From Aurantiochytrium sp. KH105 (Eukaryota > Sar > Bigyra > Thraustochytrida > Thraustochytriidae): a stretch of DNA of 64,000 nucleotides. The position numbers and the translations under genes were made by a program. The notes beneath the pieces were generated by a model, which was not told the origin of the DNA, made no database searches, and saw nothing but the letters and a program-made list of their open reading frames with translations. Below, in pieces: positions 40,160 to 48,371 of this stretch. The stretch is from assembly GCA_003116975.1 (NCBI GenBank), contig BGKB01000122.1:153953-217952 (forward strand). The letters are read 5' to 3'. Position 1 is the stretch's first letter. Each line of letters starts with the position of its first letter.

Positions 40160-41572
40160 ATGGTGTTGAGACTCATCGCGCAGCGAAGCTGTCGCAGCAG
40201 ACCGGCGACGCTTGCGAGAACCGGAGCGAGTAGTACGCGAAGAGCGACGACGATAGAAGGGCACGGGCTACGCGCAGATTCGTGGCGCGACAGGATGCCG
40301 CAAGCGCAGACGCAGCGCAGGTTCTATCGCATCGAACGACAGTTTTGGTCATCGCTGCCACTCGACCGACACCCGCTGCCCGAGCTGCACGATGACGAGG
40401 TGACGGGGGAAGAGAGCACGAAGGTGATTCGTAAGGCATTTGAAGATCCCGACTCGCGGTTTTTGCTGTTTTCCGAGGGCCAAATTGGCACGCAGAAAGA
40501 TGGCGGCCTCGCATGGTGGACTTGGAAAGAGGTCTCGGCGCTGCCCTCGTGGCGTGCTCGCGAGCTCGAAGAGGACGGCGGCGGGACGAGCAAGACCGAT
40601 GGTGACGATGCCGGACGCACAGTCGTGCTTTTGGGACGACGCAAACAGCCCGGCGACGTAGACTATGAGCATTGCGGCGAAACCTCGGACGCTGTGCTGA
40701 CCTCTGCGGGATGGCGTTTCGTGTGCGATGTGAGCGGCGTGAATGCGCCTGCACTCGACGACGTGAACTTTGTCCGGCCCAACTCGCTCATGGACAAGTT
40801 GCCCAGCGGAGAAGCTGCTGTGATGGGCCAGGCCGTCTCGCGCATGAACTGGCACATGGAGCTCTCGTTCAGTCCGCGGACAGGTGCAGCCATGACGCCG
40901 GCGGGGTGTGGGCACCGCCGTCGTGACTGGTCGCAGGAGAACCGTCGCAAGGCCGTGTTTTACCCACGCACAGATCCAGTAGCAATTATGCTTGTGCAAT
41001 CGCCAGATGGTGAACGATGCCTTTTGGGCAAGACCAAACGGCGCGCTGGTGGCAATTTGTATTCTTGCCTAGCCGGTTTCGTGGAGCAATGCGAGTCCGT
41101 AGAGTCGGCATGCCGCCGCGAGGTATTCGAGGAGAGCGGCATCCGCGTTGGTGAAGAGGTCCAGGTCGTGGGAACGCAGCCGTGGCCTTTGGGCGCTGCT
41201 GGACATTGCGAGCTCATGATTGGTTGCATCGCTCGAGCCACCTCGGAAAAGATCGATATGGATATCAAGGAAATGGCTGACGTGCGCTGGTTCACCCGCG
41301 CGGAGGCTCTCGAGATGCTCGAGCGTTCTCGTGTGCCGGGCGCCATGTCCAAGCCCGAACTTGGGCAGATTGTACCGCCGTCCTGGGCAATTGCTCACCA
41401 TCTTATCAAGGCTTGGGCTGAAAACGATGTGTGGGTGGGCCCTGGCCAAGTCAAGTCATTGTCGCAAGGATCTGCTGCCGCTGACAGTCGTTGGATCACT
41501 CTTGTGGCTTCAGGCTTTGCGGGTGGCATCGCGACGAGTTTGCTTGTGCTCAAGGGCGGAGGATTTCTTTAA
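40160..41572 (+). CDS. NADH diphosphatase-like Nudix hydrolase
   Basis: A 470-residue protein. The Nudix box G306-x5-E312-x7-REVFEESG (320-327) is complete, followed by TQPWP (339-343), a variant of the SQPWPFPxS signature of NADH pyrophosphatases (NudC/NUDT12/NUDT13). These cleave NAD(P)H or NAD caps to NMN(H) and AMP. The zinc-ribbon region that precedes the Nudix domain in NudC keeps only Cys250 (CGHRRRDW), so the Cys4 site is lost. The N-terminus (about 40 residues) is Arg/Ser/Thr-rich and mitochondrial-like. The last 26 residues contain a hydrophobic segment (WITLVASGFAGGIATSLLVL) that could anchor the protein in a membrane. Confidence 0.88.
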   Translation: MVLRLIAQRSCRSRPATLARTGASSTRRATTIEGHGLRADSWRDRMPQAQTQRRFYRIERQFWSSLPLDRHPLPELHDDEVTGEESTKVIRKAFEDPDSRFLLFSEGQIGTQKDGGLAWWTWKEVSALPSWRARELEEDGGGTSKTDGDDAGRTVVLLGRRKQPGDVDYEHCGETSDAVLTSAGWRFVCDVSGVNAPALDDVNFVRPNSLMDKLPSGEAAVMGQAVSRMNWHMELSFSPRTGAAMTPAGCGHRRRDWSQENRRKAVFYPRTDPVAIMLVQSPDGERCLLGKTKRRAGGNLYSCLAGFVEQCESVESACRREVFEESGIRVGEEVQVVGTQPWPLGAAGHCELMIGCIARATSEKIDMDIKEMADVRWFTRAEALEMLERSRVPGAMSKPELGQIVPPSWAIAHHLIKAWAENDVWVGPGQVKSLSQGSAAADSRWITLVASGFAGGIATSLLVLKGGGFL

Positions 41573-41717
41573 AAGAAAAAATCATCAATCTCATTGACCT
41601 GAGTGAGGAATCGTAAAAGCTTGGTCTCGCGAGGCTGAACCAACCACAAAAGATCGACTTTATAACTTTATGACTTTGCCATTATAAATCAGTGTTCCGA
41701 GATGACACCTTGTGAAT
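41573..41717. other. Spacer before tRNA
   Basis: 145 bp, AT-rich, upstream of the tRNA. Nothing recognised. Confidence 0.4.
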
Positions 41718-41822
41718 GCTTCGGTAACTCAGTTGGTAGAGTGGTAGGTTTACATCTTGAGAGTCTTATGAGCTCTTCTCGAAAGTCCCTGCAAGTCTTG
41801 GGTTCGATCCCCGACCGAAGTA
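41718..41822 (+). tRNA. tRNA-Val(UAC) with a 32-nt intron
   Basis: The cloverleaf can be folded by hand. Acceptor stem GCTTCGG (41718-41724) pairs with CCGAAGT (41815-41821), with a G-U first pair. D stem ACTC/GAGT (41727-41730/41739-41742). Anticodon stem GTAGG (41744-41748) pairs with CCTGC (41788-41792). T stem TTGGG/CCCGA with loop TTCGATC. Discriminator A at 41822. The anticodon TAC is at 41751-41753. A 32-nt intron at 41755-41786 interrupts after position 37, the canonical nuclear tRNA site. A T-run at 41824 onward is a Pol III terminator. No mispairs except the G-U. It decodes valine GUA. Confidence 0.9.
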
Positions 41823-42218
41823 ATTTTTTTTCAAGATCAATTTTTTTTTGGTTCTCGGCGTGAGGCGGGAAGACAAACGAGTTCGACTTGCTTGTTTGCG
41901 TCCACAGTCTAAAAAGGGAGGCGCAGGCGATGGATCATGTATGTATGGAATCATTCAGGTATACACTGAAGGGTCATGACAAGGCGTATGTAGGCCTACT
42001 CTTTTTTTTTTTTTACAATGTCTGAAGGGTCGTGAAGAATGCATGAATGACGCCAAGGGCTCGTCGCAGGATGGAAAGCGCACAAAAAGATGAACATGAG
42101 TAGTAAGTAGTAGGTAGAGAGCGAAATTGACCAGCGAGGAGCCAATGTCAAGACAGCCCTTTCATAGTGTACATACACATCGCGAGGTGGCAGAAAGAAG
42201 TAGGATGACGATGATGAA
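41823..42218. other. Intergenic with Pol III terminator and A/T runs
   Basis: 396 bp. The T-run directly after the tRNA is the likely Pol III terminator, and a second T-run lies at about 42002-42014. The rest is the 3' flank of the serine dehydratase gene. Confidence 0.5.
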
Positions 42219-43775
42219 CTAGCAGGCTGGCGAGGAGCGCGTAATCTTGTTGGCGAGAGCAAGGCCACCAAGAGCGGTCTCCTTGTACTCCTCCTTCATA
42301 TCGTTACCGATCTGACGCATGACCTCGACGACGGTGTCAAAGGAGATGTGGTGAGTCTCCTCGGCCGAAACGATGGCAAGAGCAGCTGCGTTCATGGCCT
42401 TGGTGGCACCCATGGCATTGCGCTCAATGCAAGGGATCTGCACGAGACCATCAATGGGGTCGCACGTGAGACCGAGCGAATGCTCCATGGCAATTTCGGC
42501 GGCATTCTCTACCTGGCCCGGAGAGCCGCCCAGGCAGGCGGCGAGACCGCCTGCAGCCATGGAGCTCGCCACGCCAACCTCGCCCTGGCAGCCAGCCTCG
42601 GCACCCGAAATGGATGCGTTTTGCTTGAAGAGCGCGCCAATGGCAGCGGCCGTGAGGAGGAAGCGACGGGGCGCCTCGATCATGGCATCCTCGTACGTCG
42701 GGTAGAGGTTCGGGAGCTGACGGACGGTGCGCGGGTTGAGGAGATCGACGAGGAGGTGCTTGATGCAAGCGGGAATGATGCCGCTCGCGCCGTTGGTGGG
42801 CGCGGTGACGATTTGCGACCATCCGCCAGCGTTTTCCTCGTTGACGGCAATGGCGTACATGGAGAGCTTGGACATGCCATTGAGCAGGGGCATGGAGGAA
42901 TCGTTTTCAGCGCCCATGGAGTTGCTGCGCGCGAAGCGCTTTTCCTTTTGGAACAGCTTGGGTGCGCGACGCTTGACCTCGAGACGGCCAGGGAGCACGG
43001 GCTCGGTGCTGTTGAGTCCGCGCTCGACGCAGCCGTTCATGACGCCCCAGATGCGGTCGAGACGCTCGTTGATCTCTTCGTCGGAGAAGCCCTTGTGGCG
43101 TTCGTTGTGACGCATGACCTCGGCAATGTCCATTTGCTTGGTGGCGCAAATGTTGAGGAGCTCCTTCATGTTCTTGAAGTGAAGGTCGAGCTGGTTGGCC
43201 TCTTTTTCCTCCTTGAGGTCCTCCTTGGAGGCGTGCATCTCCTGCATGGTGCGAATGAAGCCGCCGCCGATGCTAAAGTAGGTTTCCTCGAGAAGGGTGG
43301 TCTTGCCGCCATCGCCGAGCGCGCGCACGGTCATGGCGTTGGAGTGCTCCTTTTTGCGCTCAAAGCTCCAGTGGAGCTGTTCACGCTCTTCGAAGGAGAT
43401 GAACTTTTCGCCGCCGAGCTTGAGCACGCGGTCCCGCGAGATGGCGTGGAGGACGCCGACGGCGTCCTCGACCTTGTCCGGGGCCATGCCAGAGAGGCCG
43501 AGAAGGCAAGCCTGGTCAGTGGCGTGGCCCTTGCCGGTGAGCGAGAGGGAGCCGAAGAGTTCGATCTCGACGCGGTCCGTGGCGTCGAGGAGGTTTTCCT
43601 CGCGGAGACGGTCTACGAAGTCGTTGCACGCCTTCATGGGTCCCACCGTGTGCGAGGACGACGGGCCGACGCCGATCTTGAAGAGCTCGAAGGTCGACGT
43701 TGTCACGCCTCGCGTCGCCAGGCTCACCACACCTGTGCGCCGGCCCAGGGCCCGCAGGGACTGTTTGGCCAGCAT
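42219..43775 (-). CDS. Iron-sulfur L-serine dehydratase (L-serine ammonia-lyase, SdaA-type)
   Basis: A 518-residue enzyme converting L-serine to pyruvate and ammonia. The N-terminus (about 1-25, Arg/Ser/Thr-rich) looks mitochondrial. The beta domain begins FELFKIGVGPSSSHTVGP (29-46), the family signature. The alpha domain holds the [4Fe-4S] ligands C396 (GAEAGCQGE), C438 (GLTCDPIDG) and C449 (QIPCIERN). The last residue is Cys518 in ITRSSPAC, matching the C-terminal tail-in-mouth cysteine of type 2 bacterial enzymes. Bacterial-type single-chain beta-alpha order, so the gene may descend from a bacterial transfer. It is divergent from the P450. Confidence 0.96.
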   Translation of the reverse strand: MLAKQSLRALGRRTGVVSLATRGVTTSTFELFKIGVGPSSSHTVGPMKACNDFVDRLREENLLDATDRVEIELFGSLSLTGKGHATDQACLLGLSGMAPDKVEDAVGVLHAISRDRVLKLGGEKFISFEEREQLHWSFERKKEHSNAMTVRALGDGGKTTLLEETYFSIGGGFIRTMQEMHASKEDLKEEKEANQLDLHFKNMKELLNICATKQMDIAEVMRHNERHKGFSDEEINERLDRIWGVMNGCVERGLNSTEPVLPGRLEVKRRAPKLFQKEKRFARSNSMGAENDSSMPLLNGMSKLSMYAIAVNEENAGGWSQIVTAPTNGASGIIPACIKHLLVDLLNPRTVRQLPNLYPTYEDAMIEAPRRFLLTAAAIGALFKQNASISGAEAGCQGEVGVASSMAAGGLAACLGGSPGQVENAAEIAMEHSLGLTCDPIDGLVQIPCIERNAMGATKAMNAAALAIVSAEETHHISFDTVVEVMRQIGNDMKEEYKETALGGLALANKITRSSPAC

Positions 43776-45143
43776 CGTTCTCTCGCTCGCTCTCGCTCTC
43801 GCTCTCGCTGCTGCTGCTGCTGCTCTTGCTCTCGCTGCTGCTGTCGACTCTGCCTTGCCCTGCGCGCTGTCGATGCCTCGGCCCGCTGCCCTAGGATGGA
43901 GATCTGCTGGGCACTGTCCTGTCTGTCTGCCTGCCTGCCTGCCGGTCTGCCCAAGGCGACGTGCCGTGAAGTTCGTCTTGGCGCCGCCGTTCTTCTTCCC
44001 TCCTCTCCTTCTTCCTGCCTCCCTCCTTCCTTCCTTGTGGCCCTTTCTTTCCCCCTCCGGGGACCTCGCCTCTGCTGACCCGGGCAGCCCGCCAGCCAGC
44101 TAGCGCCTTTCCAGGCGCGGCGGCGGCGGCGGAGAAAGGGCGCTCGCGGCGCGGCCCTGCCTGCCCTGCTCGGCTCGGCTCGGCTCTGCTCTGCTCCGCT
44201 GCGCTGCGCTGCGCTGCGCTGCGCTGCGCTGCGCGCTCGAGGCCGCGGCGAGAGGGAGAAGAAGGCACGCCTGGCCGCCGTCCTGTCGAGATCCGGCGAC
44301 GAACCCGGACCATGCGCCGCCGAGGAGCGGGCGCGGGCGCGGGCGCGGTCTTCGCGCGAGGGCGGCCACGAAGTCGCGCGCGGGATGCCGCTGCCGCTGT
44401 GGCAGGCGCGCGCAGCCAGCTGCAGCTAGCTTGGCTGCCTGGCGCGAGCAGGCGGGAGAGAGGAGAGCTAGCTGCAGCTGCAGAACGCCCGGTTCTGCGC
44501 TGCGCGGGAAGCTGCGTTCCCGCGCGTTTCCAGAGCCAGGCACTGGCGGGTCGGCGGGCGGGAAACGCCGCGCTCTGCGCAACCCGATTTGGAGCGCGGC
44601 GGCAAGCAGCAGCTGGCCGGCTGCTGGACGCCTTGGTTTTTTTGGGGGACTCCGGTGCGGTCGCCCGCGAGCGAGCGCTACGCGAGCGCACAACGGCGGG
44701 ACGATCGGACGATGGCGGAGTCATTGTGACGCGATCTGATGAGGGACGGCCTCGCTGGTAGCAGTAGCCATGGTAGCTGCCACTGCTGCCACTGCTGCTG
44801 CTGGTGGGAGGCAGAGCCTCCTCTTCTTCTTCTGACTTTTTTCTTCTTTCTTCTGGCTGCACTGCTTCAACCAAGTGCGTCGTCTGCGACTGCGAGTCCC
44901 GGTCGTCCTTGAACAGAGTCTCAAGTCGTCGAGGGGGCGGACTCGATATCTGCGCAACGCAAAACGGGGCCGGGTCGCGATCTGGCGACGGGACGCGCCG
45001 CGGATTCCGGACTGCTCGGGCAGAGAAGGCGCCCAGCGAGCAGACTGGGGCGACGGCCTCGGGCAGGCAGAGCGCGAACGCGAACGCGAACGCGGGCGCG
45101 AGGGCGAGAGAGTGACGCGGAAGATCCCGGAGAGCACTGCACG
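43776..45143. promoter_or_regulatory. Divergent region serine dehydratase / P450, repeat-rich
   Basis: 1.37 kb, very GC-rich. CTCGCT and GCTGCT repeats at about 43783-43853, a (CTGCG)n pentamer array at about 44169-44234, a palindromic CAGCTGCAGCTAGC zone near 44416-44485, and (GCGAAC)n at about 45074-45096. Long open frames are compositional. Confidence 0.5.
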
Positions 45144-46784
45144 ATGGCGACCGCGACGCTGACCGCGGCGGCGCGGAAAACGGCCTTCGCCTGCGCCGCG
45201 GCCTTCGTGGTCCTCCGCGCCCTGGCGTACTGGAAGCAGGTGGTGCGGACGCATCGCATGCTGCTCGCGCTCCCAAGCCTGGGCTCGGATCCTACGCGCG
45301 AGGGCCGTCTTTTTGGCTGGGCGACCTCGGAGGAGTTCCTGCAAGGCTTGCCCGTCTCCCTTGACAGCATCCGCACCAAGATCTTGGGCGCGCTGCGGCG
45401 ACGACTCGAGCGCGACCCAGGGCTTCGCAAAAAGGGCATACTCGCCATGTGGCGACTCAATTCCACGATTGCGCGCAATGTGCCGAATGTGGCCTGCACC
45501 GTGGTTGTCCATGGCGCCGATGAGGTCCGCGAGCTTTTGTCGAAAAAGAATCTTGACAAGTTCCTCAAAGGTGAGGCCTACAAGGTGAGCAAGCCGCTCA
45601 TCGGACGAAGCGTGCTCGCTACCTCTGGCCCCGAGTGGCACGACCAGCGACTCATCCTTGAGCACGGGTTCCACGACGACCTCCTACGCAACGCGCTAGG
45701 AGCCGCCACCGAGTCCGTGCAGCAGTTTGTCGACAAATTGCAGGGCGTTGCAGACGCAGGCACGACCTTTGAGGCCTCGGAGGAAACGCTCAAGCTCACA
45801 ATGGACGTGCTGGGCAAGTTCGCCTTTTCGTACGACTTTGGCAGCGTGCGCGCACCCACCTCGGTCGACGCCCCCCTGTACAGCTGTTTCCAAACCATTC
45901 TCAGCACACTCAACTATCGCACCACAATGCCACCGCTCAAGTACCTGACGTGGGCCCCATTGCCCATCAACAAGGAATTCGATCGCGCCATGGCCACTTT
46001 GGATGGTCACGTGCGTGCCATTGTCAACTCGCGCAAGGTCGCGAGCGAAAAATGCACCGCCCCCAAAGATCTCCTTGATGTTATGCTCGCTACCTCGGTC
46101 CCGGGCACCGAGCGCAAGCTCTCACAGCAGCAAATCGTGGACAACATTCAGACGATGCTCTTTGCCGGTCACGACACGACCGCCAACGTCCTCACGATGA
46201 CACTCTACCAGCTCGCGGCAAGCGATCCTGCCCATGTAAGACGGCTCCGTCGAGAGTTCGAAGCGGTGCTGGGCACGGACCGCAGCGTTAATCCGAACTT
46301 TGAGGACCTTCAGGTTCTGCCTTTCATGGACGCCGTCCTCATCGAGGTGATGCGGCTCCACCCGCCCGCAGCTTTCACGCGAGAACCCGTCGAAGACGTG
46401 CGCATCGGCGACCACGTCATCCCCAAAGGCTGCCAGGTGGTCGTTTTCCCCAACCTGACGCAGCGCGATCCGGCGCTGTATGACCGTCCCAACGAGTTTC
46501 TGCCTGAGCGCTGGCTCGAGCGATTGGAAAAGGACAGCTTGCCCCTCAAGACCGAAGTTGCAGTCCTCGGCCGTCATTACGCCCTTCTCCCGTTTAGTCT
46601 CGGCGCCCGCAACTGTGTCGGCAGGAGTCTTGCTGCCAACCTTGAGCTCAAGCTCACGCTCATCAAGCTTCTCCAACGCTTCGACTTTGAACATCATCCA
46701 GGCGAAGACTTTCAAGAAGACCCGATTGTCTGGATGACGCTCAACCCGTGCCCCATTCACCTTCGTCCCGTCGCGCGCACATAG
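45144..46784 (+). CDS. Cytochrome P450
   Basis: A 546-residue P450. Residues 10-30 form an N-terminal membrane anchor (AAFVVLRALAYW). I-helix oxygen-activation motif AGHDTT (341-346), K-helix ExxR as EVMR (401-404), the PERF-like PERW (454-457) and heme loop FSLGARNCVG (484-493) with Cys491. Expected to be an ER-bound mono-oxygenase taking electrons from a P450 reductase. Sequence alone suggests the CYP4-like/fungal-like long-chain group (AGHDTT, RDP motifs), but the substrate is not known. All functional motifs are intact. Start ATG at 45144 shares the divergent region with serine dehydratase. Confidence 0.96.
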   Translation: MATATLTAAARKTAFACAAAFVVLRALAYWKQVVRTHRMLLALPSLGSDPTREGRLFGWATSEEFLQGLPVSLDSIRTKILGALRRRLERDPGLRKKGILAMWRLNSTIARNVPNVACTVVVHGADEVRELLSKKNLDKFLKGEAYKVSKPLIGRSVLATSGPEWHDQRLILEHGFHDDLLRNALGAATESVQQFVDKLQGVADAGTTFEASEETLKLTMDVLGKFAFSYDFGSVRAPTSVDAPLYSCFQTILSTLNYRTTMPPLKYLTWAPLPINKEFDRAMATLDGHVRAIVNSRKVASEKCTAPKDLLDVMLATSVPGTERKLSQQQIVDNIQTMLFAGHDTTANVLTMTLYQLAASDPAHVRRLRREFEAVLGTDRSVNPNFEDLQVLPFMDAVLIEVMRLHPPAAFTREPVEDVRIGDHVIPKGCQVVVFPNLTQRDPALYDRPNEFLPERWLERLEKDSLPLKTEVAVLGRHYALLPFSLGARNCVGRSLAANLELKLTLIKLLQRFDFEHHPGEDFQEDPIVWMTLNPCPIHLRPVART

Positions 46785-47699
46785 ACATCGACGACTAATA
46801 CAGCCACCATTTCGTTATTTTATTATTCAAAGGGGACGAGGAACGATTGCAAATGCATGAAAAGAGAAAGAGCAATTTCAAGCTTTCCAGCTGTGCCCCC
46901 GCCGCCGCCTTGCTTATCGAAGCACCGCGCGGATGCATACTCAGCATGATTTCTTGCGCAGGAAGCCTGTGCTCAACACCCCCTGTGCTACGTGGTCCGT
47001 TACTTGATGCACACAACGGTCAGTCTTTTACCCACCAGAATCGAGTCATCTCCAACTTGTTGTGCCCAACGGAGCTATTGCCCTGCCGAAGCTGCGCTTG
47101 CGCGGACTGTGATCCGCCGAGCGGACGGGCGGGCAGCTAACTGGTCGCCGCCCCTCTATCTTGCTCTGTCTGTCTGACTACGCGCCATTACGTGCTCCGT
47201 GTAGCTCGCAAGCGCGAGGGGTAGGCCACGTTGTCGGGCCAGGAGGATGCTCGCGCTTTTACGCGCTGGCCTTGCCGGCGCTGACCTAAAGGCCTCCGGC
47301 GCTCCCGCGTGCCCGAAAAGAGCTGCTGCATGGTACCCTGCGTCATGATCCATCACTTTCGAACATGAAGACCAAAAGGTGGGTAGTACAGAACAAACTG
47401 CTCCAACGAAAAGCGACCCCTGCTCGGTTGCACCAATCGGCGCTCCTTCTCGATACCTTTGCGGTCCGCACTACGGGGCTTGCTCGCGATCTTTGCTGCA
47501 TAGCTCTGCATTTGCGAAACGTAGGCTCAGTTCCGATCGGATCGAGCATAAACATTCGCGCTCTTTACGATACAAGTTCTCGGCGAATCCCAACGCGATA
47601 ACGGACGGAAACATCTCGTTCGCTCATCAGTCCTTGTCGAGTCGTGGGCCTTCAGCGAGAAACTGCGCTGCATGCTCAAAATCAACGTCATCACGAACG
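46785..47699. other. Intergenic, no gene seen
   Basis: About 0.9 kb of unremarkable moderately GC-rich sequence between the P450 and the decayed copy that follows. No coding or RNA signal. Confidence 0.5.
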
Positions 47700-47870
47700 G
47701 GCAAGCGCTGCTCGAAACCTACGTCATTATATTGTAATAATGTCAAAGGCGCAGCGACGACTCCACTTCCCACGCGTTCGTGTCCCCAGTTTGGTTGTGA
47801 AGGCAGGAAATGCACAAACAAGAGGGAAATCAGCGAGAAGTTCCCCACATGCATGGTCGATGCGCTGGCC
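47700..47870 (-). pseudogene. Decayed fragment of the LRR-ankyrin-RBR family (C-terminal part)
   Basis: On the minus strand this stretch aligns by eye with the membrane-segment region of the neighbouring gene (about 48350-48490). Shared blocks include AAGGCGCAGCG, a CTTTCCATGCGTTCG-like block and AGAAA/GAAAT near the TM segment. In frame, a piece reads NFSLISLLFVHFL, like FLMISLLIVGVYILF of the intact gene. Similarity is roughly 70% by eye, with indels. It ends 180 bp before the intact gene's 3' end and has no flanking zinc module, so it looks like an old truncated copy. Confidence 0.5.
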
Positions 47871-48035
47871 AGGATAGCATCTCCCCTTGCGAAAATTCTG
47901 TGATAGAAAAGGTTTAGAAATGTTCGTTTTCGGAATGAGCGTCTAAAACCATGAATACGGTTGAAGATCTGTACACTGCCGCGATCTCTACGTACGGGCC
48001 ATTAAGAAGTGGTCCAGAGAGACGATCGACGGCTC
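47871..48035. other. 3' flank of copy A
   Basis: 165 bp, AT-rich, no feature recognised. Confidence 0.4.
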
Positions 48036-48371
48036 GTTGAAACGCTCTCATGTGAAGTTCATCGAGAACCAGGCATAGATGCGTTCCACGAGAGAGTCTA
48101 CTGAGCTGCGTCTGGTTGGTCCCCTATTAGAAGGGCTGATAGCCGGTTTGTGCGAGAGCTGAGGGGCGCTTTGCAAATTTGAGGTCACCATATTGGTAAT
48201 GCTGTTGAAACGCTCTGATGGAAAGTTCATCGAGAACCAGGCATAGATTTGTTCCGCGAGAGAGTCTACTGAGCTGCGTCTGGCTGGTCCCCTATTAGAA
48301 GGGCTAATAGCCGGTTTGTGCGAGAGCTGACGGGCGCTTTGCAAATTCGAGGTCATCATATTGGTAATGCT
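48036..48371 (-). repeat. 168-bp tandem duplication at the 3' end of copy A
   Basis: Two adjacent direct copies, 48036-48203 and 48204-48371, about 90% identical by eye. As 168 is a multiple of three, the protein tail (SITNMxTSNLQSA..LSHKP and SLxExIYAWFSMNF) is duplicated in frame. The copy is recent. Confidence 0.85.

Noticed and set aside
43891..45276. A 460-residue Arg/Ser-rich frame antisense to the P450 start.
   Set aside because: Low-complexity and compositional, overlapping a clear P450 start, with no conserved motif.
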